Part shown: positions 23,053 to 31,347 of the stretch, in pieces
Position numbering within the stretch: position 1 is the stretch's first letter
How the letters are laid out: the number at the start of each line of letters is the position of its first letter
Origin: Gemmiger_A avium
GTDB taxonomy: Bacteria > Bacillota > Clostridia > Oscillospirales > Ruminococcaceae
DNA: 64,000 nt
Reading direction: 5' to 3'
Assembly (NCBI GenBank): GCA_019114585.1
Contig: DXFE01000006.1
Coordinates: 1-64,000 of the forward strand
Notes under the pieces: model-generated
What the model was told of the DNA's origin: nothing
The model's database searches: none
What the model saw: only the letters and a program-made list of their open reading frames with translations
Position numbers and translations under genes: made by a program

Positions 23053-24319
23053 GCCTCTGGCCCAGCGCCTGCGTCCCCGCACCCTGGCGGAGGTATGCGG
23101 CCAGCAGCACCTGCTGGCCCCGGGCAAGGTATTCCGCCGCACACTGGAAAGCGGGCGGGTGCCCAATATGATTTTCTACGGCCCCTCCGGCTGCGGCAAA
23201 ACCACCGTGGCCCGGATCATCGCCGAAAACAGCGGTATGCGCCTGCATAAGCTCAACGGCACCAGCGCTTCCACCAGCGATATTAAGGCGGTGCTGGCGG
23301 AGATCGGCACTTTGCAAAGCGCCAAAGGCCTGCTGCTCTACCTGGACGAGATCCAGTACCTGAACAAAAAGCAGCAGCAGAGCCTGCTGGAGTGCATCGA
23401 GGACGGCTCGGTCACCCTGATCGCCTCCACCACCGAGAACCCCTATTTCTACATCTACAACGCCCTGCTTTCCCGCTGTACGGTGTTTGAATTCAAGGCG
23501 TTGAACCCGGCGGATATCCGCACCGGGCTAAACAACGCGGTGGCCCGGCTGGAGCAGGAGGACGGCGTTCCCCTGCAGGCCGATGAGGACGCGCTGGACT
23601 ACCTGGCCCAGAGCGCCGGCGGCGACATGCGCAAGGCGCTGGGCTGCCTGGAGTTCGCGGTGGCCGCGGCCCCGGAGGAAGAGGGGACACGCCGCATCCA
23701 TCTGGATATGGTGCAGCAGGTGGCCCGCCGCACCGCCATGCGGTACGACCGGGACGGGGACGACCATTATGACATCCTCTCCGCCTACCAGAAATCCATG
23801 CGCGGTTCCGACCCGGACGCGGCGGTGCACTACCTGGCCCGCCTGCTGGAAGCGGGGGATCTGATCAGCGCCTGCCGCCGGCTGATGGTCTGTGCCTGCG
23901 AGGACGTGGGCCTGGCCTATCCCCAGATCATCCCCATCGTCAAGGCGGCGGTGGACGCCGCCACCATGCTGGGGCTGCCTGAGGCCCGCATCCCGCTGGC
24001 CGACGCGGTGATCCTGGTGGCCACCAGCCCCAAGTCCAACAGCGGCTACCTGGCGCTGGACGCTGCCTGGGACGACATCCGCCGGGGCAAAAGCGGCCCC
24101 ATTCCCCGGCAGCTGCAGAACAAGCACTTCGACGGGGAGGACGCGGCGGTCAAGGGCCAGAACTATCTGTATCCCCACAGCTATCCCAACCGCTGGGTGG
24201 CCCAGCAGTATCTGCCGGACGCGCTGGTGGGCACAAAGTACTACGAGTTTGCTGACAACAAGAACGAGCAGGCCGCCCGTGCCTACTGGGAACGGATCAA
24301 AAACGGCGGCGGAAAATAA
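23045..24319 (+). CDS. rarA: RarA/MgsA-like AAA+ ATPase (replication-associated recombination)
   Basis: A 424-residue clamp-loader-related ATPase that acts at stalled replication forks. It begins PLAQRLRPRTLAEVCGQQHL, then Walker A GPSGCGKTT (46-54), Walker B LYLDEIQ (98-104) with the family-typical LNKKQQQ after it, and the sensor/arginine region STTENPYFYIYNALLSRC. The C-terminal half has the RarA tetramerisation part (AYQKSMRGSDPDAAVHYLAR) and ends in the conserved block around NYLYPHSYPNRWVAQQYLP. Length and motifs are complete. It overlaps the upstream esterase gene and ends at a strong terminator. Confidence 0.93.
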   Translation: MAEPLAQRLRPRTLAEVCGQQHLLAPGKVFRRTLESGRVPNMIFYGPSGCGKTTVARIIAENSGMRLHKLNGTSASTSDIKAVLAEIGTLQSAKGLLLYLDEIQYLNKKQQQSLLECIEDGSVTLIASTTENPYFYIYNALLSRCTVFEFKALNPADIRTGLNNAVARLEQEDGVPLQADEDALDYLAQSAGGDMRKALGCLEFAVAAAPEEEGTRRIHLDMVQQVARRTAMRYDRDGDDHYDILSAYQKSMRGSDPDAAVHYLARLLEAGDLISACRRLMVCACEDVGLAYPQIIPIVKAAVDAATMLGLPEARIPLADAVILVATSPKSNSGYLALDAAWDDIRRGKSGPIPRQLQNKHFDGEDAAVKGQNYLYPHSYPNRWVAQQYLPDALVGTKYYEFADNKNEQAARAYWERIKNGGGK

Positions 24320-24336
24320 GCTGCCGCCCCTGGCAC

Positions 24337-24367
24337 CCCCGCGCCGGTTTCGGCGCGGGGTATTTTT
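24337..24367 (+). terminator. rarA terminator
   Basis: Perfect 10-bp arms CCCCGCGCCG/CGGCGCGGGG followed by TATTTTT. Confidence 0.88.
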
Positions 24368-24406
24368 GATGCTTTTGTATGGAAAATATTTCCTGCTTTT
24401 GAACGC

Positions 24407-24435
24407 TTGACAAAATAATTGAAAATCGTTACTAT
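24407..24435 (+). promoter_or_regulatory. Promoter of the Fur-family gene with a degenerate Fur-like box
   Basis: TTGACA (24407-24412), a 17-nt spacer and TACTAT (24430-24435). The spacer and -10 hold AATTGAAAATCGTTACTATT, which partly resembles Fur/PerR boxes. Autoregulation is a reasonable guess. Confidence 0.6.
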
Positions 24436-24479
24436 TATTCCGTAGAAGAATTTTCCAACTATTATGTAAGGAGAAGGCT

Positions 24480-24863
24480 ATGCGATATTCCAGACAGAGA
24501 GAGCTGGTGCTCAATCAGGTGCTGGCCCGCTGTGACCATCCCACCGCCGAGCAGATCTATTCCGCTCTGCGGCCCCAGTGCCCTGGCCTCAGCCTGGGCA
24601 CCGTGTACCGGAACCTGAATGGTTTGGTGGAGATGGGCCGTCTGCGCCGGGTGACCATCCCGGGTCAGGCGGACCGGTTCGACCGTACCCTGGCGGAGCA
24701 CGATCACCTGTTCTGCCGCAGCTGCGGCCGTGTGGTGGATGTGCAGCTGGAGCGTGCCGCCCTGGACGAGGCCTGCCGCGCCTGCCCCGATGCCCGCATC
24801 GAGTGGTACAGCGTCAACCTGGTGGGCGTCTGCGCCGACTGCCGCGCCGCCAAGCAGAACTGA
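24480..24863 (+). CDS. Fur-family metalloregulator (PerR-like)
   Basis: A 127-residue regulator, slightly short because the usual N-terminal arm is trimmed. The DNA-binding winged helix has HPTAEQIYSAL and LSLGTVYRNLNGLVEMG. Two CXXC pairs (Cys79/82 in FCRSCG and Cys118/121 in VCADC) form the structural zinc site. His74 and His76 in EHDHLFC belong to the regulatory metal site. The assignment within the family (PerR, Fur or Zur) is uncertain; a lone gene with these features in an anaerobe is most often PerR-like. It is flanked by two strong terminators, so it is transcribed alone. Confidence 0.87.
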   Translation: MRYSRQRELVLNQVLARCDHPTAEQIYSALRPQCPGLSLGTVYRNLNGLVEMGRLRRVTIPGQADRFDRTLAEHDHLFCRSCGRVVDVQLERAALDEACRACPDARIEWYSVNLVGVCADCRAAKQN

Positions 24864-24880
24864 ACGTCGGATCATCACAA

Positions 24881-24918
24881 AAACGCCCGGTATGGCCCCG
24901 CGCCATACCGGGCGTTTT
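24881..24918 (+). terminator. Terminator of the Fur-family gene
   Basis: Perfect 11-bp arms GCCCGGTATGG/CCATACCGGGC, then GTTTTAT. Confidence 0.85.
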
Positions 24919-24929
24919 ATGCTGCACCG

Positions 24930-24958
24930 TTGACAGCCTGTGTGGTGGTCCGTACAAT
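24930..24958 (+). promoter_or_regulatory. Promoter of the glycosyltransferase gene
   Basis: TTGACA (24930-24935), a 17-nt spacer and TACAAT (24953-24958). A short GGGGCG/CGCCCC hairpin follows in the leader (24977-24992). Confidence 0.7.
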
Positions 24959-25010
24959 AGAACAAGAGTGCAACACGGGGCGTTGGCGCCCCGCAAAGGA
25001 GATAGACCGG

Positions 25011-26720
25011 ATGGAACGGATGGAATGGATCGTAGTGACACAGGACCCGGCAAAGACCGGGCAGATCGCCCCCGGGCGCACGGTATGCCTGCCGGGGGCG
25101 CGCAATGCCGCGGCGGAAAACGCCGGGGCCGAGTGGCTGCTGTTCTGGCAGGAGAATCTGACACCTGCCGCAGGCTTTGGCGAAGCGGTGGCTGCGGCGC
25201 TGGATGAAGCCGGGGCGGACACGGCAGCCCTGGCGCCCCGGGTGCTGCCCTCTTCGGGGGATGCTGCCCCCGATCCCCTGACACTGGAACTGCCCTGGGC
25301 CTCTTCCCGCTGCCTGCTGGTGCGGCGGTCGGCCTTTCTGGCGGCAGGCGGTTTTGACGCCCGTTTGCCGGAACCGGCTGCCAGCCGGGATCTGTCGGTC
25401 CGGCTGCGCGGCCAGGGGCTGATCCGGGCGCTGCCTGCCGCGGCGGCGCTGGCCCCCGGGATGCCCGCCCAGGATCTGAACGCCTACCGGGACGAAGTGC
25501 TGGGCAAAGCCCGTCTGGCGGCCAAGTGGGCGCCCTTCGGCGCGGCCATGCTGGCCCAGGCAGAACTGTGGCAGGCGGTGCGTCATCCCGCCCATTACCC
25601 CGGCGTGCGCCGGGTGCTGGCCCCGGCGGCGGCCCGGCAGCTGCTGGCCGTCTGGCCGCTGCTGACTTGGCGGCTGGGGCATCGGGCGCTGTTCAAAAAT
25701 GCGCCCTCCCCGCTGGGCAGCCCGCTGGAAGCCGATCTGGGCCCCAATGAAATGACCGATCCCTGCCCCAAAGGCCCGCTGGTCAGCGTGATCGTGCGTA
25801 CCCACAGCCGCCCGGCCAGCCTGCGCCGGGCTATGCAGAGCCTGACCCACCAGACCTACCAAAACTTTGAAGTGGTGGTCACCGAGGATGGCGAGGACAC
25901 TGCCGGCGAGATGCTGCGCACCGAGTTCCCGGGCCTGCGGATCGATTACCGGGCCACCGGCGAACATGTAGGCCGGGGCAAAGCTGCCAATATGGGGATG
26001 AACCGCAGCCATGGGGCACTGCTCTGCCTGCTGGATGACGACGACTATTTCTACCCCGACCACATCGAACAGCTGGTTTCCCGGTTTGTGGCCCAGCCGG
26101 ACTGCGACCTGGTGCTGGCCTCCACCATGGCGCTGGAGGCGGATGTGGTTTCCACCGATCCCTATGAACTGGCCCCGGCCCGGCTGCGGCCGGTGGTGTT
26201 TGACCATATCACCCTGATGGATCTGTGCGTGCGCTGCCGCATCCCGGTATCCGGCGGGATGTTCCGCCGGGCACTGTTTGAGCAGTACGGCGGCATGCGG
26301 GAGGACATCGACGGTGACGAAGACTGGGCCATGTGGCTGCGGTATCTGCGCACCGCCCGCCGTGCCGTAGAGGACAAGGCGGATATTGCCCGGGCCACCA
26401 GCCTGTGCCTGTATCCGGCCGATCCGGCCGAAGCCGCCCGCCGCGCCAAGGAATACGCGGCCTTTGACGAGGAGATGCTGGGGGATCCCCGGCTGCTCTA
26501 CACCGTCACCGCCGGGCAGCTGCGCCGCTGGCGGGAACAGGTATACGCCGACCGGGAACACCTGCGCCGGGTAGGCGGACTGGAGGCTGCGCGGGAGGAT
26601 GCCCAAAGCCATGCCGCCGCCTCTGTGCTGCTGGCTTCGGACGCGCCCGACGACCAGCCGCTGACCCTGACGGCCGCGGCACTGCGGGCGGACTGGTACG
26701 CCTGCCTGCTGGATGGTTGA
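25011..26720 (+). CDS. Two-part GT-A/GT2 glycosyltransferase-like protein
   Basis: A 569-residue protein with two halves. Residues about 1-150 look like a degenerate glycosyltransferase-2 fold (GARNAAAENAGAEWLLFWQE, then LLVRRSAFLAAGGFDARLPE), lacking a clear DXD. From about 255 a complete GT2 domain begins (LVSVIVRTHSRPASLRRAMQ) with the metal-binding run LLDDDDYFYPDH near 341 and the acceptor-region motif GGMREDIDGDEDWAMWLRYL. A helical tail follows. No signal peptide or membrane helix is evident, so it acts in the cytoplasm, perhaps on surface polysaccharide. It is transcribed alone. Donor and acceptor cannot be inferred. Confidence 0.78.
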   Translation: MERMEWIVVTQDPAKTGQIAPGRTVCLPGARNAAAENAGAEWLLFWQENLTPAAGFGEAVAAALDEAGADTAALAPRVLPSSGDAAPDPLTLELPWASSRCLLVRRSAFLAAGGFDARLPEPAASRDLSVRLRGQGLIRALPAAAALAPGMPAQDLNAYRDEVLGKARLAAKWAPFGAAMLAQAELWQAVRHPAHYPGVRRVLAPAAARQLLAVWPLLTWRLGHRALFKNAPSPLGSPLEADLGPNEMTDPCPKGPLVSVIVRTHSRPASLRRAMQSLTHQTYQNFEVVVTEDGEDTAGEMLRTEFPGLRIDYRATGEHVGRGKAANMGMNRSHGALLCLLDDDDYFYPDHIEQLVSRFVAQPDCDLVLASTMALEADVVSTDPYELAPARLRPVVFDHITLMDLCVRCRIPVSGGMFRRALFEQYGGMREDIDGDEDWAMWLRYLRTARRAVEDKADIARATSLCLYPADPAEAARRAKEYAAFDEEMLGDPRLLYTVTAGQLRRWREQVYADREHLRRVGGLEAAREDAQSHAAASVLLASDAPDDQPLTLTAAALRADWYACLLDG

Positions 26721-26745
26721 CGGCAGGCCGGCAGAGGGCTATAAT
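26717..26745 (+). promoter_or_regulatory. smsCB promoter
   Basis: TTGACG (26717-26722), a 17-nt spacer and TATAAT (26740-26745). The -35 overlaps the stop codon of the glycosyltransferase gene. Confidence 0.7.
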
Positions 26746-26801
26746 TAGCGGTGAGCGGCCCATGGCGGCTCTTTTTCTGTACGCGATAGGAGGCAATAGC
26801 A

Positions 26802-27533
26802 ATGCTGGAATTGCAGAATATACACTGGAGCCTGCCCGGCGGCGAGGAAATCGTGCGCGGGGTGGATCTGCGGATTGAACCGGGCCGCCTGACGGTGATC
26901 ACCGGGCCCAACGGGGGCGGCAAGACCTCGCTGGCCAAGCTGATCGCCGGGCTGGAGAACCCCACCGAGGGGCGTATCCTTATGGACGGGGAAGACATCA
27001 CCGGCCTGGACATTACCGAGCGTGCCCGCCGGGGCATCGCCTATGCCTTTCAGCAGCCGGTGCGGTTCAAGGGCCTGACGGTGCGCAACCTGCTGGATCT
27101 GGCCGCCGGCCAGCAGCTGGAAGAGCACCAGGCCTGTGCCCTGCTGGGCAAGGTGGGCCTGTGCGCCAAGGAATATCTGGACCGCCCGGTGGACGCATCC
27201 CTCTCCGGCGGCGAGAGCAAGCGGATCGAGATCGCCACCGTGCTGGCCCGCACCAACGCCCGCGTGCTGGTGTTTGACGAACCGGAAGCGGGCATCGACC
27301 TGTGGAGCTTTAACAGCCTGATCGAGGCGTTCCAGGAACTCAAGCGAGAGCGTTCCGGCGCGCTGCTGGTGATCTCCCACCAGGAGCGTATTCTGGAGAT
27401 CGCGGACCGGATCGCCGTGGTGGCCGAGGGACGTGTGCGTGTTTCCGGCCCGGGCGTGCAGATTCTGCCCACCCTGCTGCATGAAGAAAAGTCGGCCCTG
27501 TGCCCGCTGGGCATGGACCGGAAGGAGGTCTGA
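26802..27533 (+). CDS. SufC-type ABC ATPase of a minimal Fe-S assembly system (SmsC-like)
   Basis: A 243-residue soluble ABC ATPase. Walker A is GPNGGGKTS (35-43), the signature LSGGE (134-138), Walker B LVFDEP (156-161) and the H-loop ISHQ. The Q-loop region YAFQQPVRFKGLTVRNLL is typical of SufC rather than of transporters. It is followed 3 bp later by a single SufB/SufD-type scaffold gene, with no membrane protein, so it should energise Fe-S cluster assembly on that scaffold. The two-gene arrangement matches the SUF-like minimal system called SMS, known from archaea and strict anaerobes. Confidence 0.88.
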   Translation: MLELQNIHWSLPGGEEIVRGVDLRIEPGRLTVITGPNGGGKTSLAKLIAGLENPTEGRILMDGEDITGLDITERARRGIAYAFQQPVRFKGLTVRNLLDLAAGQQLEEHQACALLGKVGLCAKEYLDRPVDASLSGGESKRIEIATVLARTNARVLVFDEPEAGIDLWSFNSLIEAFQELKRERSGALLVISHQERILEIADRIAVVAEGRVRVSGPGVQILPTLLHEEKSALCPLGMDRKEV

Positions 27534-27536
27534 CCC

Positions 27537-28457
27537 ATGGAATCCACCACCGAAAAACTGCTGGGCCTGATCTCGGACTGGACCGGCGGCTATGCCGGGG
27601 CGTTCAGCATCCGGGAGAACGGCAGCTGCGCCGCCCGGCGCTCCACCCCCCATATTCAGATTGAGGACAAGCCCGACGCGCCGGGCCTTGTGGTGCGGGT
27701 AAGCCCCCAGGCCCAGGACGAGACGGTCTACATTCCCGCCTGCGTGACCCATGGCGGCGTGGACGATCTGGTGTATAACGACTTCTACATCGGCGACGGC
27801 GCCAGCGTTACCATCGTGGCCGGCTGCGGCGTCCACAACGACGAGGAGGAGGAAGCCCGTCACAACGGCATCCACCGGTTCTTTGTGGGCAAGGGCGCCC
27901 ATGTGCTGTACAAGGAAAAGCATCTGGCCGGCGGCAAGGGCAAGGGCCTGCGCCGCATCGACCCGGTAACCGACGCGGTGCTGGCGGAGGGGGCCACCCT
28001 GGAGATGGATACCCTGCAGCTGGGCGGCGTGGATCGCACCACCCGCAAGACCACCGCCACCCTGGCCGCCGGGGCCCGTCTGGTTATCCATGAGAGCCTG
28101 CTCACCGAGGCCGACCAGACCGCTACCACCGAGTTCAGCGTGGACATGAACGGGGAGGATTCCGTGGTGGATCTGGTGTCCCGTTCGGTGGCCAAGGGCG
28201 AGAGCCGTCAGAGCTACCACTCCTGCATCCGGGGCAACTGCCGCTGCACCGGCCATTCCGAGTGTGACGCCATCCTGGTGGACAACGGCACCGTCAGTGC
28301 TGCGCCGGAACTCTACGCCGGTCACATTGACGCGTCCCTGATCCATGAAGCGGCCATCGGCAAGATCGCCGGCGAGCAGATTATCAAGCTGCGCACCCTG
28401 GGCCTGACCGAAGAAGAGGCCGAAGCCAAGATCATTGAGGGCTTCCTGAAAGGCTAA
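27537..28457 (+). CDS. SufB/SufD-type Fe-S cluster scaffold (SmsB-like)
   Basis: A 306-residue beta-helix scaffold protein, much shorter than E. coli SufB (about 495) and nearer the archaeal or clostridial single-scaffold type. The SufBD core is recognisable in VTIVAGCGVHNDEEEEARHN and in the C-terminal block AAPELYAGHIDASLIHEAAI. A cysteine cluster (Cys230, 235, 237 and 243 in HSCIRGNCRCTGHSECD) lies where minimal SmsB proteins carry the putative cluster ligands. It is paired with the SufC-like ATPase. No SufS, SufU, SufE or SufD gene is present, so the sulfur donor must be elsewhere or sulfide itself, which is inference. Confidence 0.88.
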   Translation: MESTTEKLLGLISDWTGGYAGAFSIRENGSCAARRSTPHIQIEDKPDAPGLVVRVSPQAQDETVYIPACVTHGGVDDLVYNDFYIGDGASVTIVAGCGVHNDEEEEARHNGIHRFFVGKGAHVLYKEKHLAGGKGKGLRRIDPVTDAVLAEGATLEMDTLQLGGVDRTTRKTTATLAAGARLVIHESLLTEADQTATTEFSVDMNGEDSVVDLVSRSVAKGESRQSYHSCIRGNCRCTGHSECDAILVDNGTVSAAPELYAGHIDASLIHEAAIGKIAGEQIIKLRTLGLTEEEAEAKIIEGFLKG

Positions 28458-28474
28458 CGCTATATACGAAAAGT

Positions 28475-28521
28475 AAAACGGACGACATTTGATACAAAAC
28501 GTATCAAACGTCGTCCGTTTT
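28475..28521. terminator. Long bidirectional terminator hairpin
   Basis: Twenty-one-base arms (28475-28495 and 28501-28521) with one mismatch and an AAAAC loop, A-rich on the left and T-rich on the right, between the convergent smsB-like and phosphoesterase genes. It is unusually long for a terminator here. Confidence 0.85.
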
Positions 28522-28527
28522 TGTCGT

Positions 28528-29172
28528 TTAATAAGCCCGGCGGAAGAAGAACCACCGGCGGCGCTCCGGCTCCGGGGCAGGCTCCAATTCTACCACCTGC
28601 CGCTCAAACGCATTCACGATGGTGGTGCTGCCATAGTGCCGCACCCGTTCCATCTGGGCGCCGTAGTTCAGGTGCACATGGCCGTGCAGCATATAGCGCG
28701 GCGCATACTGATCCATCAGCCCGAGAAAGGCGTCAAAGCCCTGGTGAGGCAGATCTTCTGTGTCTCCCAGACCACGGGGCGGGGCATGGGTCACCAGAAT
28801 GTCCACCCCGCCGGCACGGCGAATCTGCCCGGTCAGGTGGCGGGCCCGCTTTTCCATCTGCTTCTGCGTATACTGATGCGGGCCGGGTCTGTAACGCACC
28901 GAGCCGCCCAGTCCGGCAATGCGCAGTCCCTTGATATTTACCACGGTGTCCTCAATGCACTCGCAGCCTTCCGGCGGTATATACTGATAACTGGCATCGT
29001 GGTTGCCATGCACGTACAGCACCGGCACCGCCGCAAAGGTGGCCAGAAAAGAGAGGTATCGGGCATCCAGATCCCCGCAGGAGATCACCAGATCATAGCC
29101 CTGCAATTTGCCGGGCTGATAGTACTCCCACAGATAGCGGGATTCCACATCCGAAACAGTCAGAATTTTCAC
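28528..29172 (-). CDS. Calcineurin-type metallophosphoesterase
   Basis: A 214-residue cytoplasmic phosphoesterase. The metal-site motifs appear in order: SDVES (in place of the usual D-x-H), CGDLD, HGNHD, VTHAPPRG and LHGHVH. The first motif has Glu in place of the usual His, a variant found in one subgroup of these proteins. The C-terminus ends in PERRRWFFFRRAY, basic and aromatic, possibly a membrane contact. The substrate is unknown. It is 18 bp downstream of the ParB-BMP gene stop and likely shares its transcript. Confidence 0.85.
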   Translation of the reverse strand: MKILTVSDVESRYLWEYYQPGKLQGYDLVISCGDLDARYLSFLATFAAVPVLYVHGNHDASYQYIPPEGCECIEDTVVNIKGLRIAGLGGSVRYRPGPHQYTQKQMEKRARHLTGQIRRAGGVDILVTHAPPRGLGDTEDLPHQGFDAFLGLMDQYAPRYMLHGHVHLNYGAQMERVRHYGSTTIVNAFERQVVELEPAPEPERRRWFFFRRAY

Positions 29173-29190
29173 GTCTTACCACACCCGGTC

Positions 29191-31137
29191 TTACAGTTTT
29201 TTCGGTTTCTCCGCAGGGCCTACCCCCTGCAGCGAGACCAGCGGCTTGGCCGCGTCGATCAGCGAGTCGTAGCTGGGGATTTCGCCGATCACGTTGTCCG
29301 CCAGCCAGTCCATGGTGATGATCTGCTCCGGACGCAGGGTTGCATGCTCCTCCGGCTGCACGCATACGCCGCCCTGGGCGTACAGCACCCCATGGAACGG
29401 ATCAAAGTCCCGCTGCACGATGGTTTTGCGCAGCAGATCCACCAGCCGCATTGTACCCAGCGGCAGCGAACGGCTGGTGATCACATCCACCACGCCGGTG
29501 GACATGCCCCACCAGTAGTTCAGCGCCTTGGTGCCGGGGGCATTGTCATGATATTTCCAGGTGCCGTCCAGAATGGAACGCACGATCCGCACATAGAATT
29601 CGCCCCAGTTCCAGAAAGGCATGGCATAGTTGTGGATCTCCCCGTTGATTACCTGGTACAGGCCGAACTTCTCCGGTGCGCCCTTGGGGTCGCGGATGTC
29701 GTGGCTGGAGATCACCGAGATGCCGTTCTCCTGGAAGTAGCGCTCCACATCCAGGCCTTTTTCGGCGGTCCACTGCAGGTAGATCTGGGCCCGGGGATTT
29801 ACCATCTTGGCGCCCAGCGCAAAGGCATTGATGGCGGCGGTCATGCCGTAGGTGGGGTAGGTGGCCACATAGCCGATCTTGTTGTCGTCGGCCATAGCGC
29901 CCGCAATCGCACCGATCAGATATTTGGCCTCATGGATGCGGCCGTAGTAGGTGCGCACGCTGGGATGGGTCATCCGCAGCGAACAGTTCAGAATCTTCAC
30001 GTTGGGATGGGTCACCGCCGCTTTGAGGGCCGGGTCGATCAGCTTGGGCGTGGTGGTAAAAATCACGTCGCAGCCGTCCGCAACAGCCCGCTCGATGGCC
30101 GCTTCGCCGTCGGTTTCCGGGTTCACATTGTCGTAGCAGACCGTCTCCACCCGGTCGCCCAGGGCTTTTTCCAGTTCACCCCGGCCAAACTCGTGGCCGT
30201 AGGTCCACATGGAGGTCACGGCGTCCTTCTCGTGGACAAAACCTACCTTCAAACGGGGCGTGCCGCCTGCCAGGAACCGTTTTGCCAGGCTGGACAGGCT
30301 GGTCACGTCCTCCCGGTAGGGAGCGGGCTCCATGGACAGTTCCAGCGCGTCCGGCTGGGTCAGCACGGTGATCTCGTTCCATACCCGGTGCAGGGAGGTG
30401 CGCAGTTCCTCGGTGCCCATGTCCAGCGCCTTGCGGTAGGGATATACCTTCAGAAAAGCGAGAAGCGCGTCGCCGGCGGTGATGGGCAGCCGGTCGCCGC
30501 CGTGGGCGTTGAAGGCTTCGCAGAACCGGAAGTACAGCGACGCCAGGGCCTTTTTGTCCTCGGTGGTCCAGCGCTCGCCGGGGGCCTTGCCGGTAATGGC
30601 CACAAAATCCGCAAAGCGGCCCTCTTCGGTAAACCACAGGTAGTTGATCTGGGTCAGGGTGTAGAAATCCAGGAACTCAAAATAGATCCGGTTTTCCTTG
30701 GTGTTGGTGCGCTTGGGAATCACCCGGGTCACAGTGCCGGGCACCCGGGCCGCGCCAAAGTATTTCAGCACGCTGACCCGCTTGTTGCCCTCCACCACAT
30801 AGAACCGGTTCATGAATTCGTAGGCGATGATCGGATCCCGGATGCCCTCGTCCATCTGGGCCTGGCACAGGTTGGCCCACTTGTGGGCAAACTCGGTGTC
30901 TTCCCCCAGCAGCGGCATGAAATTGCTGGCAAAGGCCGAGGTGCGGCCCGCGGTCTTGGTGCCCACGATAAAATCCATGGGAATGTCCACCAGGCCCAGC
31001 GGTACGGTGGAACCCACTTCTGTGTGCTCCAGAATCGCATCCAGTACCTGCAGATAGGGGTATTGCCCCTTGGATACGCAGGCGCGGAAATTCTTCTGGC
31101 CCATTTTCAATGCTTTTTTATATTCTTCCATCGACAT
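29191..31137 (-). CDS. ParB-like/BMP-domain fusion protein without signal peptide
   Basis: A 648-residue protein of unusual design. The N-terminal 140 residues have a ParB/Srx-like fold region (DPIIAYEFMNRFYVVEGNKR, with EGNKR at 116-120). A helical middle region spans about 150-290. From about 296 comes a BMP/Med-type substrate-binding fold (RLKVGFVHEKDAVTSMWTYG, then DDNKIGYVATYPTYGMTAAI). BMP proteins are normally secreted nucleoside-binding lipoproteins, but no signal peptide or lipobox is present, so it should be cytoplasmic. It may be a ligand-sensing regulator or NTP-dependent DNA-binding protein; this is inference. The ATG at 31137 follows GGAGGGAGG. The phosphoesterase follows. Confidence 0.8.
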   Translation of the reverse strand: MSMEEYKKALKMGQKNFRACVSKGQYPYLQVLDAILEHTEVGSTVPLGLVDIPMDFIVGTKTAGRTSAFASNFMPLLGEDTEFAHKWANLCQAQMDEGIRDPIIAYEFMNRFYVVEGNKRVSVLKYFGAARVPGTVTRVIPKRTNTKENRIYFEFLDFYTLTQINYLWFTEEGRFADFVAITGKAPGERWTTEDKKALASLYFRFCEAFNAHGGDRLPITAGDALLAFLKVYPYRKALDMGTEELRTSLHRVWNEITVLTQPDALELSMEPAPYREDVTSLSSLAKRFLAGGTPRLKVGFVHEKDAVTSMWTYGHEFGRGELEKALGDRVETVCYDNVNPETDGEAAIERAVADGCDVIFTTTPKLIDPALKAAVTHPNVKILNCSLRMTHPSVRTYYGRIHEAKYLIGAIAGAMADDNKIGYVATYPTYGMTAAINAFALGAKMVNPRAQIYLQWTAEKGLDVERYFQENGISVISSHDIRDPKGAPEKFGLYQVINGEIHNYAMPFWNWGEFYVRIVRSILDGTWKYHDNAPGTKALNYWWGMSTGVVDVITSRSLPLGTMRLVDLLRKTIVQRDFDPFHGVLYAQGGVCVQPEEHATLRPEQIITMDWLADNVIGEIPSYDSLIDAAKPLVSLQGVGPAEKPKKL

Positions 31138-31311
31138 AGACGTGGTTCCTCCCTCCGTGCGCACCGTCCAAGGGCGCGCCGGGCCGCAGGGCCCCGTTTT
31201 GATAAGCAGTATTGTACCCAAAATGCGTACACAAACAGTATACCCGTCCGCCCGGGCAAATGCAAGGCGGAGATGCGGCTTGTTGCTGCCATTCATCGCC
31301 GGAATATACAG

Positions 31312-31342
31312 AAAAACCGCCGTTCGGAAAGAACGGCGGTTT
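31312..31342 (-). terminator. Terminator of the hydS operon
   Basis: Minus strand 12-bp stem AAACCGCCGTTC/GAACGGCGGTTT followed by TTTTTC, just after the SpoIIE-type gene. Confidence 0.88.
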
Positions 31343-31347
31343 ATGAA

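Noticed and set aside
24979..25010. GGGGCG/CGCCCC hairpin in the glycosyltransferase leader as a riboswitch
   Set aside because: It is a single 6-bp stem with a 4-nt loop, too small for any known class.
24462..26612. A 716-codon minus-strand frame across the Fur and glycosyltransferase genes
   Set aside because: It lies antisense to genes with good ribosome-binding sites, promoters and motifs; its sequence is compositionally biased.
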